From Brevibacterium sp. ZH18 (lineage in GTDB: Bacteria; Actinomycetota; Actinomycetes; Actinomycetales; Brevibacteriaceae): a DNA stretch of 55,050 nucleotides. The translations under genes and the position numbers were made by a program. Where the stretch lies: assembly GCF_022748595.1 (NCBI RefSeq), contig NZ_JALDSX010000021.1:1-55050 (forward strand), read 5' to 3'. Position 1 is the stretch's first letter. Every line of letters begins with the position of its first letter. The notes under the pieces were generated by a model, which made no database searches, was not told where the DNA came from, and worked only from the letters and a program-made list of their open reading frames with translations. Below are positions 16,559 to 25,543 of this stretch, one piece after another.

Positions 16559-16764
16559 GTTTCCTCCTGCAATGAGAAGATCTCTTCCACGGTGGTTGCC
16601 AGAGCTTTCGCGATCCGCAGTGCCAGATACACGCTCGGCGCATAGTCGCCGCGTTCGGTCGAGATGATGGTCTGACGCGATACGCCCGTCAGTTGAGCCA
16701 GCTGAGCTTGAGTGAGGCCTGCTATCTTGCGAACCGACTTGAGCCTCGATGTCTGCACTTCCAC
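16555..16764 (-). CDS. Small XRE (Cro/CI-like) transcriptional regulator
   Basis: A 69-residue protein that is almost entirely a helix-turn-helix domain: RLKSVRKIAGLTQAQLAQLTGVSRQTIISTERGDYAPSVYLALRIAKAL, of the YozG/Cro type with no sensor domain. It is followed by an overlapping membrane protein gene, so the pair is co-translated. A long inverted repeat 23 bases upstream is a likely autoregulatory operator. Confidence 0.9.
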   Translation of the reverse strand: MEVQTSRLKSVRKIAGLTQAQLAQLTGVSRQTIISTERGDYAPSVYLALRIAKALATTVEEIFSLQEET

Positions 16765-16786
16765 TTCGTCTCCGCCTCTGTCAAAA

Positions 16787-16827
16787 TGTCAATGATGCTT
16801 TACGTTAAAAGTAAAGCATCGTTGACG
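16787..16827. promoter_or_regulatory. 17-bp inverted repeat, operator of the XRE gene
   Basis: Arms 16787-16803 and 16811-16827 match at 15 of 17 positions around the AT-rich spacer gttaaaa; the inner 10 bp (gatgctttac/gtaaagcatc) are perfect. Position (23 bp upstream of the regulator start) and AT content suggest an operator overlapping a promoter. Confidence 0.75.
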
Positions 16828-16950
16828 CGATGGAGTCAAGGATAGTTAACATTTACGTGGAGTCGTGTTGATTGTCGCTCCAGCGATTCGCAGTGTTGGA
16901 GGGATGAGAGCAGTGTTGCCCGGGCTCGAATGTGAAGAAGTCATGATGAC

Positions 16951-16971
16951 GCGTTAAGACCGCATTAAGAT
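16951..16971. promoter_or_regulatory. Tandem TTAAGA boxes, candidate KdpE site
   Basis: ttaaga occurs at 16954-16959 and 16965-16970, spaced 11 bp, inside the direct repeat cgttaagac/cattaagat. Direct half-sites one helical turn apart are how OmpR-family dimers such as KdpE bind. The site is about 85-100 bp upstream of kdpA. Binding is inferred. Confidence 0.5.
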
Positions 16972-17053
16972 TGCGCATCCGCCCCCTCAGCCAGGCGTGA
17001 GATGGACTCATGACATCAACTCCATCTCAGCCCTTCAGCGGAGGCGCAGACTC

Positions 17054-18742
17054 ATGAACTGGCTCACCGGCATCACGCAGGTCCTCCTGGTCATCGCGCT
17101 CCTCGCCGCCGCTCACGTCCCGCTGGGCAACTACATGGCTCGAGTCTTCCTCTCCTCGAAGGACACGAAGCTCGAGGCCGTCATCTACCGCATCACGGGC
17201 ATCGACTCAGCGTCCGAGCAGCGGTGGCGAACCTACTTCCTCGCGGTGCTCGGCTTCTCGGTGGTCTCGCTCGTCGTCCTCTTCGGCCTTCTCCGCCTTC
17301 AGCACGTTCTGCCGCTGAGCAACGGCAAGCCCGGAGTGGCCGTCGATCAGGCCCTCAACACCGCAGTCTCCTTCGTGACGAACACGAACTGGCAGTCATA
17401 CAGCGGTGAGACGACCATGGGTTTCCTCGCCCAGATGGCCGGACTCGCGGTCCAGAACTTCGTCTCCGCCGCAGTCGGCATCGCCGTGGCAGTCGCTCTC
17501 ATCCGCGGCTTCATGCGGCAGCGCTCACTGTTCATCGGCAACTTCTGGGTTGACCTCACCCGAGCCACGCTGCGCGTCCTGCTGCCCATCTCGATCATCG
17601 CCGCGGTCGTCTACATCGCCCTGGGTGTCGTCGACAACCTCAGCCCTGACCTGGTCGTTCACACGGTGACAGGTGCGAACGGGGCGACCCAGACAATTCC
17701 CGGCGGGCCGGACGCCAGCCAAGAAGTCATCAAGCACCTCGGCACAAACGGCGGAGGGTTCTTCAACGCCAACTCCGCTCACCCGCTCTCGGCGCCGAAC
17801 GCCCTGATCAACCTCGCCAACGTCTTCCTCATCCTTCTCATCCCCTCCGCACTGCCGCGCACCTTCGGTGTCATGGTCGGCAGCCGCAAACACGGATGGG
17901 CGATCCTCGCGGCCATGGCCACCCTCTTCGTCCTTTCACTCGCCGCAGTCATCGCCACCGAAACCTCGGCGACCACCCCGGCCGTCCAAGCGGCAGGCGG
18001 TGCCATGGAAGGACGGGAGCTTCGTTTCGGCATCATCCCCTCTGCCTTCTTCGCCGTCGCCACCACGATGACCTCAACCGGGGCCGTCGACTCCGCACAC
18101 TCGAGCTACTCGGGACTGGGCGGGGGAGTGCTCATGCTCAATATGATGCTCGGCGAAATCGCCCCCGGAGGCGTCGGCTCGGGCCTCTACGGCATGCTCA
18201 TCATCGCGATCATCGCCGTATTCGTCTGCGGGCTCATGGTCGGGCGAACCCCGGAATTCCTCGGCAAGAGGATCGGACGTACCCAGATCACTCTGGCCAG
18301 CCTCGTCCTCCTCGTCTCCCCGACACTGACGCTGGCCGGTACTGCCGTGGCCACCCTCTTGCCGGGCACCGCGGACTCGATCCTCAACTCGGCCGCGCCC
18401 GGAAACCAGCCCAACCCACACGCACTGTCCGAGGTCCTCTATGCCTTCACCTCCGCAGCCAACAACAACGGATCCGCCTTCGCCGGCCTCGACGCGAACA
18501 CTCCCTTCTTCAACATCGCGCTCGCCGTGGTGATGCTCCTCGGCCGTCTCGTCCCGATCGGGGCGGTGCTCGCCCTGGCCGGATCATTCGCAGCCCAGCC
18601 CACCGCCGAGGCGACTCCTGGCACACTGCCCACCCACCGACCCCTGTTCGTCGGGGTGACCGTGGGCGTCGGCCTCGTCGTCAGCGCACTGACATTCCTC
18701 CCCGTCCTCGCCCTCGGGCCCATCAATGAAGGACTCCTCTGA
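17054..18742 (+). CDS. kdpA: Potassium-transporting ATPase subunit KdpA
   Basis: A 562-residue membrane subunit that carries the potassium selectivity filter of the KdpFABC pump. [49 protein letters not shown] and [16 protein letters not shown] are the four filter-like segments expected in KdpA. ATG 17054 gives the standard N-terminus; an in-frame start 19 codons earlier adds an unrelated stretch. No small kdpF gene is visible upstream. It leads the kdpABCDE operon, probably induced by low potassium through KdpDE. Confidence 0.97.
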   Translation: MNWLTGITQVLLVIALLAAAHVPLGNYMARVFLSSKDTKLEAVIYRITGIDSASEQRWRTYFLAVLGFSVVSLVVLFGLLRLQHVLPLSNGKPGVAVDQALNTAVSFVTNTNWQSYSGETTMGFLAQMAGLAVQNFVSAAVGIAVAVALIRGFMRQRSLFIGNFWVDLTRATLRVLLPISIIAAVVYIALGVVDNLSPDLVVHTVTGANGATQTIPGGPDASQEVIKHLGTNGGGFFNANSAHPLSAPNALINLANVFLILLIPSALPRTFGVMVGSRKHGWAILAAMATLFVLSLAAVIATETSATTPAVQAAGGAMEGRELRFGIIPSAFFAVATTMTSTGAVDSAHSSYSGLGGGVLMLNMMLGEIAPGGVGSGLYGMLIIAIIAVFVCGLMVGRTPEFLGKRIGRTQITLASLVLLVSPTLTLAGTAVATLLPGTADSILNSAAPGNQPNPHALSEVLYAFTSAANNNGSAFAGLDANTPFFNIALAVVMLLGRLVPIGAVLALAGSFAAQPTAEATPGTLPTHRPLFVGVTVGVGLVVSALTFLPVLALGPINEGLL

Positions 18743-18743
18743 T

Positions 18744-20870
18744 ATGGCCATCACCTCAAACCCGAAGAGCACCACTCGCACTGTCAGTGCCCCGGCGCTT
18801 GCCTCGGCACTCGTCCTCGGGCTCAGAAAGCTCGACCCACGCACCGCCTGGCGCAACCCGGTGATGTTCCTCGTCGAGATCGGCGCGGCCATCACCCTCG
18901 TCCTGGCAATCGCCGACCCCAACCGTTTCACCTGGGCGATCAGCATCTGGCTCTTCCTCACGGTGGTCTTCGCCAACACCGCCGAGGCACTGGCTGAGGG
19001 GCGGGGGAAGGCTCAGGCAGCCTCACTGCGAGCCTCCCGTGTCACCGCAGATGCCAAGCGAATTCTGCCCGACGGAACCACGGAATCCGTTCCCGCCTCC
19101 GGCCTGCGCGCCGGTGACCGAGTCCTTGTGACCGCCGGCGAGGTCATCCCCGGAGACGGAGATGTCGTCGAGGGCGCGGCAACCGTCGACGAATCGGCGA
19201 TCACCGGCGAATCCGCCCCCGTCATCCGCGAGGCCGGTGGAGATCGGTGCGCCGTGACAGGAGGCACCAGGGTGCTTTCGGACTCGATCACGGTCGTCAT
19301 CACCGCGAGCCCCGGCGAAAGCTTCCTCGACACGATGATCTCGATGGTCGAAGGTGCGAACCGGCAGAAGACCCCCAATGAGATCGCACTGGGAATCTTC
19401 CTCGGAGTGCTCACCATCATCTTCGTCCTCGTCGTCATCACCCTCGCGCCGATCGCCTCATTCTCCGGCGCCCCGCAGACCCTGACCGTGCTCATCGCCC
19501 TCCTCGTCTGCCTCGTGCCCACCACGATCGGTGCTCTGCTCTCTGCCATCGGCATCGCCGGCATGGACCGACTCGTTACGGCAAACGTCCTCGCGAAGTC
19601 CGGTCGGGCCGTCGAAGCCGCCGGTGACGTCTCGACCCTGCTGCTCGACAAGACGGGAACGATCACTATCGGCGATCGTCAGGCGACCGACTTCGTGCCC
19701 CTGGGGTCTGTGACAAATGATCAGATCGCCGAGGCGGCGCGGCTGTCCTCGCTCGCCGACACCACCCCGGAGGGGCGGTCCATCGTGGTTCTCGCCGAGG
19801 GCGAGTACCGCATCGAGGGCACGAGCATCGACGACCATCCCGATGCCGAATTCATCCCCTTCTCCGCGACCACCCGACTCTCGGGAATCATCCTGCCCGT
19901 GGCCGGTCAGGAGAATGCTGCCCGCACGATCGTCAAGGGCGCCGCGAAGGAGGTCATCGCCTGGGCAGCAGACCGCGGCGCGGAGGTCCCGGCCGGGGCC
20001 ATGGCCGAAGTCGAGCGCATCAACACCGGCGGAGGCACAGCCCTGCTCGTCGCTGAGGCTGCCACCTCCCCGGCAACCTCAGCCGCCACCTCGACAACCC
20101 CAGCCACCTCCCCGACAGCCCCAGCCGCCACCTCGGCGACGGTGCTCGGTGTCATCGACCTGCGTGACATCGTCAAGCCGGGCATGGCCGATCGCTTCGC
20201 GCACTTGCGGGACATGGGGATTCGGACCGTGATGATCACCGGCGACAACGAGCTCACGGCGCGGTCGATCGCCCGCGAAGCCGGGGTCGACGACTTCCTC
20301 GCCGAGGCCACCCCCGAGGACAAACTCGCTCTCATCAGATCCGAGCAGTCGGGCGGGCGAATGGTCGCGATGACCGGGGACGGGACGAATGACGCTCCCG
20401 CATTGGCTCAAGCCGATGTCGGGGTCGCCATGAACACGGGCACGACGGCTGCCAAGGAGGCCGGTAACCTCGTCGACCTCGATTCGGATCCGACGAAGCT
20501 CATCGACATCGTCGCCATCGGCAAACAGCTGCTCATCACCAGGGGTGCATTGACGACGTTCTCAATCGCCAACGACGTCGCCAAATACTTCGCGATCGTC
20601 CCAGCCATGTTCCTCATCGCATTCCCCGGCCTCGGGGCGCTCAACATCATGGGCCTGCACAGCCCTCAATCGGCGATCCTCTCGGCGGTGATCTTCAACG
20701 CCCTCATCATCATCGCTCTCATCCCCGTCGCCCTGCGCGGGGTGAGGTTCGCGACGTCGAGCGCCTCGGCGCTGCTGCGCAAGAACCTCCTGATCTTCGG
20801 CCTCGGAGGGCTCATCGTGCCCTTCATCGGGATCAAACTCATCGACCTCGTCATCTCCGGTCTGCTCTGA
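18744..20870 (+). CDS. kdpB: Potassium-transporting P-type ATPase subunit KdpB
   Basis: A 708-residue catalytic subunit. It has ITGES (about 153-157), DKTGT with phosphorylated D302, [10 protein letters not shown] and [25 protein letters not shown], all P-type ATPase motifs. KdpB proteins are usually about 680-690 residues; the excess is a Thr/Ala/Ser/Pro-rich stretch at about 439-466 within the nucleotide-binding domain, made of near-repeats of [12 protein letters not shown] 18744 lies one base past the kdpA stop; GAAGGA upstream could serve as ribosome binding site (an earlier in-frame ATG at 18726 overlaps kdpA). Confidence 0.97.
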   Translation: MAITSNPKSTTRTVSAPALASALVLGLRKLDPRTAWRNPVMFLVEIGAAITLVLAIADPNRFTWAISIWLFLTVVFANTAEALAEGRGKAQAASLRASRVTADAKRILPDGTTESVPASGLRAGDRVLVTAGEVIPGDGDVVEGAATVDESAITGESAPVIREAGGDRCAVTGGTRVLSDSITVVITASPGESFLDTMISMVEGANRQKTPNEIALGIFLGVLTIIFVLVVITLAPIASFSGAPQTLTVLIALLVCLVPTTIGALLSAIGIAGMDRLVTANVLAKSGRAVEAAGDVSTLLLDKTGTITIGDRQATDFVPLGSVTNDQIAEAARLSSLADTTPEGRSIVVLAEGEYRIEGTSIDDHPDAEFIPFSATTRLSGIILPVAGQENAARTIVKGAAKEVIAWAADRGAEVPAGAMAEVERINTGGGTALLVAEAATSPATSAATSTTPATSPTAPAATSATVLGVIDLRDIVKPGMADRFAHLRDMGIRTVMITGDNELTARSIAREAGVDDFLAEATPEDKLALIRSEQSGGRMVAMTGDGTNDAPALAQADVGVAMNTGTTAAKEAGNLVDLDSDPTKLIDIVAIGKQLLITRGALTTFSIANDVAKYFAIVPAMFLIAFPGLGALNIMGLHSPQSAILSAVIFNALIIIALIPVALRGVRFATSSASALLRKNLLIFGLGGLIVPFIGIKLIDLVISGLL

Positions 20871-20885
20871 AAGAACGACACCATC

Positions 20886-21482
20886 ATGCTCACCATCTTC
20901 GGACGACAGGTCCTCACCGGCGCCAAAGTCCTCCTCGTTTTCACCCTGCTCCTCGGACTCGCCTACCCACTGGCCATGGTTCTCTTCGCCAAGGCCATGC
21001 CTGCCCAGGATTCCTCGATCCGCAATTCCGCCGGAGAAGTCGTCGGCTCCTCCCATATCGCCCAGCCCATGTCGGGAGATCGCTGGTTCTTCCCCCGCCC
21101 TTCGGCTGGAGACTACGACGGGCTGGCCTCGGGAGCCTCGAACCTGGCGACGACGAACCCCGAACTCGTCGCTATGATCGAGAACCGGCGTGCCAAGATC
21201 GCAGTGAGAGAGAACGCAGATCCGGCCAGCATTCCTGCGGATGCTCTGACATCTTCGGCTTCAGGCCTCGATCCGGACATCAGCCCTGAGTATGCTCGAC
21301 TGCAGGTCATCCGCGTCGCGCGGGAGACGGGGCTGAGCCAGAAGGAGGTCGAGTCCATGGTCGAGGCGAACACGCACCAGCCGCTGCTCGGCTTCATCGG
21401 CGAACCACGCGTCAACGTCGTCACGCTCAACAACGACCTCGCCAACTCAGGCGCAGCGGACCGCTCGAGCGGCGAGCACTGA
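20886..21482 (+). CDS. kdpC: Potassium-transporting ATPase subunit KdpC
   Basis: A 198-residue protein with one N-terminal membrane helix (about 13-35) and an extracytoplasmic domain. GSSHIAQPMSGDRWFFPRPSA, SGASNLATTNPEL, ALTSSASGLDPDISPEYA and a terminal RVNVVTLNNDL are diagnostic KdpC blocks. It lies 15 bases after kdpB, and its stop codon overlaps the kdpD start by one base (TGATG), so all subunits are coupled. Confidence 0.97.
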   Translation: MLTIFGRQVLTGAKVLLVFTLLLGLAYPLAMVLFAKAMPAQDSSIRNSAGEVVGSSHIAQPMSGDRWFFPRPSAGDYDGLASGASNLATTNPELVAMIENRRAKIAVRENADPASIPADALTSSASGLDPDISPEYARLQVIRVARETGLSQKEVESMVEANTHQPLLGFIGEPRVNVVTLNNDLANSGAADRSSGEH

Positions 21483-24106
21483 TGGCACCACCTCGGCGAG
21501 GGAAGCTCACGGTCTTCCTCGGGTACGCCCCGGGAGTCGGGAAGACTGTGGCCATGCTCGAGGCTGCCGCCACCGCGCGAGACAACGGCCGCGACACGGT
21601 CCTCGGCATCGTCGAGGACCACGGGCGGGCCTATACGCGGAGACTGACGACTGACTTCGAGATCATTGCGCGCAAGAGTGTGGACTATTGCGGGCGCTCC
21701 TTCGGAGAATTGGACGCCGAGGCAGTCCTGGCCCGGGCGCCGGAACTCGCCGTCATCGATGAGCTGGCCCACACCAATGTTGTGCCGCAGTCCGGCACCG
21801 ACCCAAGATCGGCGGCAGGGCCCGCCGTGCCCACCGCCCCGTCTTCCCAGACAGGGCGTGCGAAGCGCTGGCAGGACGTCGACGCGATCCTGGCCGCCGG
21901 CATCGATGTCTTCACGACGATCAACATCCAGCACCTCGAATCCCTCGGCGACGTCGTCGGATCGATCATCGGCCGTGCCCAGGCCGAACGCGTCCCGGAC
22001 CCGTTCCTGCGCTCGGCTGATGAGATCGAACTCGTCGACATCAGCCCCATCGCGCTGCGTGCCCGCCTCGTCGAGGGAAGCATCTACGCCGCCTCCAAGG
22101 TCGACGCCGCGATGTCGAACTACTTCCGCCTCGGCAATCTCACCGCACTGCGAGAACTCGCGCTGCTCTGGTTGGCAGATCGTGTCGACGAGGGACTCGA
22201 GAGCTACCGCGATGAGAAGGGCATCCGTGAGACGTGGGCGGCTCGCGATCGCATCCTCGTGGCGATCACAGGCGGGCCGGAATCGACCACGCTCATCCGC
22301 CGGGGGCTGCGCATCGCAGGCAGAGTCGCCGGACGCGAACTCCATGTCGTCCACGTCATCGAACCCGACGGCACCCGGCGATCCGGAGCGCCCGACCTGC
22401 TCAAGGCCCGTGAGCTCGCCGAATCGAATCAGGCTACCTGGCACACCGTCGTCGGAGACGATGTCGCCAAAGCCCTCGTCGAGTTCGCTCGTACGCTCAA
22501 CGCCTCGCAGATCGTCCTCGGAGTCTCACGCACCCCCTGGTACAGGAGGGTATTCGGCCCGGGAGTGGGCGGCCGAGTCATCAGCGCCGCCGCCGATATC
22601 GACGTGCACATGGTCACTCATGCTCAGGCTGCAACGCTCTGGCGGCCCGGTCTCGAACCGAGGCGCTCAAATCCGCTCTCGAGAATCCGCCGTATCCTCG
22701 GGTGGGTCATCGGCGCCCTTGCCCCACTGGCCCTGACCGCTCTGTTCATCGCACTCGGTGATGGGGCAACCTCGCTGAGCATGAACTTCCTGGCCTATAT
22801 CACCGTCGTGGTCGTCGTCGCTCTCATCGGCGGTCTGTGGCCGGCGGTGATGACGGCCGTCCTCGGGACGATCCTCATCAACTGGTTCTTCACCCATCCC
22901 GTGGAATCGTTCTCGATCGGACAGCTCGAGAACATCCTCGCACTGCTCATCTTCATCGCCGTCGCCGTTGCCGTGGCAACCGTCGTCGACCTCGCTGCCC
23001 GCCGGTCCCGGCAGGCTCAGATCGCCGAGCATGAGGGTGCCGTGCTCAGCGAACTCGCCGGATCGATGATCGCCGAGGGTGACAGCCCCGAGGCCATGGT
23101 CTCGAGCATCCGCACGACCTTCTTCCTCGACGGGGTGACTCTCTTTGTGCGTGGTGACGATGCTGCCGGGCAGTGGCGGGCGCTGGCCGCGGCGGGTGAA
23201 CCGATCCGGTCCCGGGCAGAGGCCAGCGAGACGATCGACCTCGATGACTCGGCGTACCTGGCACTCACCGGCGGCCCGTTGAGCGCCGGAGAACAGAGAA
23301 TCCTCGACGCCTATGCGGGCCGTCTCCTGCGGGTGCTGACCGAATCAGCCCTTGAGACCAGCCGTTCCCAAGCGCGAGAACTCTCCGCCGGAAATGCCGT
23401 GCGCACGGCCCTGCTGACCGCGGTCTCCCACGATCTGCGCACGCCTCTCGGCGCTATCAAGACGGCGACGTCGACGCTTCTGCTTGAGGAGATCAGTCTC
23501 TCCGCCGCCGATGAGGCGATCATGCTGCGCACCATCGAACACGGCGCGCAGAGACTCGAGAAGCTCATCGACAATCTCCTCGATATGAGCCGGATCCAAT
23601 CCGGAGCCCTCACGATTTCTACCAGCCCGGTCCTCGTCGAGGACGTTGTCGCCTCGGCGCTGAACGAGGTGCGCGGCGAGGGTGGAGGCGGGAGTGCCAG
23701 CGAGCCGCGGCTCCCGCAGGTCACGGTCGACATCGAACCGGAGAGCTTGATCAGCGTCGACTTCGGGCTCTTCGAACGAGTGCTGGTCAACATCGTTGAG
23801 AATTCCGCGAAATACGGTGAGGGCTCGCCCATCATGATCGATGCCTCCACCGGCGCCGAGGCGGTCCACCTGAGGATTGCGGACTCAGGCCCCGGGGTGT
23901 CCCAGGATGCCCTCGAGTCCATCTTCACCCCGTTCACCAGGCTCAACGAAAGCAACACCGTGGGACTGGGGCTGGGCATGGCTGTTGCTTCGGGGCTGTG
24001 CAGGGCCATGGGAATTGAGCTCAGTGCGGAACAGACCCCCGGTGGCGGGTTCACCGCGGTCCTCACGATCCCACGAGCAGTCAGCACTCCTGAGGAGGAT
24101 CAATGA
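21482..24106 (+). CDS. kdpD: Sensor histidine kinase KdpD
   Basis: An 874-residue membrane sensor for potassium limitation. The order is: KdpD N-domain with Walker A GYAPGVGKT (14-22) and DELAHTN; a universal-stress-like domain (about 250-380); four clustered membrane helices (about 400-500); a GAF-like region; then the kinase core with AVSHDLRTPLG (H650), an N-box (NIVENSAKYGEG) and GLGLGMAVA. Between N99 and K128, where the family normally has about seven residues, there are 28 (Pro/Ala/Ser-rich), an insertion of about 20 residues. kdpE overlaps its end by 4 bases. Confidence 0.96.
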   Translation: MAPPRRGKLTVFLGYAPGVGKTVAMLEAAATARDNGRDTVLGIVEDHGRAYTRRLTTDFEIIARKSVDYCGRSFGELDAEAVLARAPELAVIDELAHTNVVPQSGTDPRSAAGPAVPTAPSSQTGRAKRWQDVDAILAAGIDVFTTINIQHLESLGDVVGSIIGRAQAERVPDPFLRSADEIELVDISPIALRARLVEGSIYAASKVDAAMSNYFRLGNLTALRELALLWLADRVDEGLESYRDEKGIRETWAARDRILVAITGGPESTTLIRRGLRIAGRVAGRELHVVHVIEPDGTRRSGAPDLLKARELAESNQATWHTVVGDDVAKALVEFARTLNASQIVLGVSRTPWYRRVFGPGVGGRVISAAADIDVHMVTHAQAATLWRPGLEPRRSNPLSRIRRILGWVIGALAPLALTALFIALGDGATSLSMNFLAYITVVVVVALIGGLWPAVMTAVLGTILINWFFTHPVESFSIGQLENILALLIFIAVAVAVATVVDLAARRSRQAQIAEHEGAVLSELAGSMIAEGDSPEAMVSSIRTTFFLDGVTLFVRGDDAAGQWRALAAAGEPIRSRAEASETIDLDDSAYLALTGGPLSAGEQRILDAYAGRLLRVLTESALETSRSQARELSAGNAVRTALLTAVSHDLRTPLGAIKTATSTLLLEEISLSAADEAIMLRTIEHGAQRLEKLIDNLLDMSRIQSGALTISTSPVLVEDVVASALNEVRGEGGGGSASEPRLPQVTVDIEPESLISVDFGLFERVLVNIVENSAKYGEGSPIMIDASTGAEAVHLRIADSGPGVSQDALESIFTPFTRLNESNTVGLGLGMAVASGLCRAMGIELSAEQTPGGGFTAVLTIPRAVSTPEEDQ

Positions 24107-24798
24107 TCGGCGAACAGCTCAAACGTGTGCTCATCGTCGAAGATGACACCGACATCGCCACGGCGGTGAGCATCGGACTGCGCGGTAAGGGCCACGAGGT
24201 TGCCGTCGCGACGAGCGGGCGGCAGATGAACGAAGTGCTCGCCGAGACGGAGGTCGATGTCATCTTCCTCGACCTCGGGCTTCCCGACGTCGACGGACTC
24301 GAACTCATCACCCAGGTGCGCCAGTGGAGCGCAGTGCCCATCGTCGTCATCTCCGCCCGTCACGATTCGCAGGGGAAGATCGCCGCGCTCGACGCCGGTG
24401 CCGACGACTATGTGACGAAGCCCTTCTCGCTGGGGGAGGTGCTCGCCCGGCTCCGGGCGATCGAGAGGCGAGCCGGGTCCGGCAGCGAATCAAGCGTGCT
24501 GAGAACCGCCGACGGACGCGTGGTCATCGACCTTGCGGCGCATGTCCTTCACGTCGAGGGCACTCAGGTGCACCTGACGCCCATCGAGTGGAACATGCTC
24601 GCGGTCTTCGCCAAGCACAAGGGGGCTCTCGTCGATGCGCGGACCCTGCTGACCGAGGTGTGGGGCCCCGAATACGTCGGCGAGCGAGGGTATCTGCGTG
24701 TCTACATGTCGCAGCTGCGGCAGAAGCTCGAGGTTGATCCCGCCCAACCGCAGTATCTGCACACCCAGATGGGAATGGGTTACCGCTTCACCCCTTAG
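24103..24798 (+). CDS. kdpE: Response regulator KdpE (OmpR family)
   Basis: A 231-residue regulator. The receiver domain has the acidic pair E13/D14 and D57 in FLDLGLPD as the phosphorylation site, followed by SARH and YVTKPF; the C-terminal winged helix (about 130-231) has HLTPIEWNMLAVFAKHKG and GERGYLRVYMSQLRQKL. It receives phosphate from KdpD and should activate kdpA. The start overlaps the kdpD stop (ATGA). Confidence 0.97.
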   Translation: MIGEQLKRVLIVEDDTDIATAVSIGLRGKGHEVAVATSGRQMNEVLAETEVDVIFLDLGLPDVDGLELITQVRQWSAVPIVVISARHDSQGKIAALDAGADDYVTKPFSLGEVLARLRAIERRAGSGSESSVLRTADGRVVIDLAAHVLHVEGTQVHLTPIEWNMLAVFAKHKGALVDARTLLTEVWGPEYVGERGYLRVYMSQLRQKLEVDPAQPQYLHTQMGMGYRFTP

Positions 24799-24824
24799 GC
24801 GTTCCGCGGCTCAAGCACCGGCAC

Positions 24825-24846
24825 ACATTGATGAATCTATCAATGT
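24825..24846. promoter_or_regulatory. Operator candidate of the GntR/MFS operon
   Basis: acattgat-N6-atcaatgt is a perfect inverted repeat with 8-bp arms, centred about 34 bases upstream of the GntR-type start. Symmetric sites in this position are typical autoregulatory targets of FadR-type GntR proteins. Confidence 0.65.
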
Positions 24847-24868
24847 ATGCATCTGTTATCGTGGAGAC

Positions 24869-25543
24869 ATGAACGATCTGCTGACGCTCCCGTGGGAAAG
24901 CACCGACGATTCCTCTCCGATCGCTGCTCGGATGGCCGCGTGGGCCGCCCGCGAGATCATCGAGCAGCGCTACGAGCCGGGCCAGCTCCTCACCGAGGCC
25001 GACCTCGCCGAGGCACAGAAGGCCAGCCGAACCCCGGCGCGCGAAGCGATGCTTCAACTCGAACGCTGGCGACTCGTTCGCCTCGTGCCGAAGAAGGGGG
25101 CCATCGTCACGACCGTCACGCGCCACGAACGCCGAGATCTGCTCGCCGTGCGTGCGATGTTCGAGATCGACGCCGTCCAAACGTTCACTGCCGACAGCGA
25201 CTTCGCACCCCTGGCGACCGACCTGCGCACCCTCCTCGACCGGCAGCAGAAGGCACTGGAAGTCGGGCATTCGCTCGACTTCGCCAGTTCCGACTATGCC
25301 TTCCACGCGCGCATCATCCGAAGCGGCGGCAACGGGGTCGTCGATGAAATGCTGTCAACAATGGGACCGCGCCTGGCCCGCCTGACCTACCAAGTGGTCA
25401 TCGACAACCCGAACCCACTCGACACACTCTTCGACGAGCACGCCGAACTCACCGACCTCGCCGAGCGCGGTGACGCCACAGAGTTCGGCAAGCTCGTCCA
25501 CCTGCACATCAAGGCCTCCCACTTTCCCCAGAACAGCAAGTGA
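24869..25543 (+). CDS. GntR-family (FadR subgroup) regulator
   Basis: A 224-residue protein. The N-terminal winged helix reads AAREIIEQRYEPGQLLTEADLAEAQKASRTPAREAMLQLERWRLV, with the RTPVREAL-type motif of GntR proteins, and the helical C-terminal domain has the FadR/FCD metal-site pattern (D-x4-H-x-R in SDYAFHARII, and later DEHAELTDLAERGD and HLHIKAS). It likely senses an organic acid. ATG 24869 follows GTGGAGA; longer readings would run through the operator and the kdpE end. Its last codon overlaps the MFS start, so the pump is co-expressed. Confidence 0.9.
   Translation: MNDLLTLPWESTDDSSPIAARMAAWAAREIIEQRYEPGQLLTEADLAEAQKASRTPAREAMLQLERWRLVRLVPKKGAIVTTVTRHERRDLLAVRAMFEIDAVQTFTADSDFAPLATDLRTLLDRQQKALEVGHSLDFASSDYAFHARIIRSGGNGVVDEMLSTMGPRLARLTYQVVIDNPNPLDTLFDEHAELTDLAERGDATEFGKLVHLHIKASHFPQNSK

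Noticed and set aside
16829..16950. Possible riboswitch in the kdp leader
   Set aside because: No conserved stem pattern of known potassium or c-di-AMP riboswitches could be recognised; the paired boxes fit protein binding better.
20055..20148. CRISPR-like repeat in kdpB
   Set aside because: The short gccacctc units are in-frame codons of a Thr/Ala/Pro stretch with no spacers.
21113..22444. 443-codon open frame opposite kdpC/kdpD
   Set aside because: Antisense of two conserved genes with no independent support.
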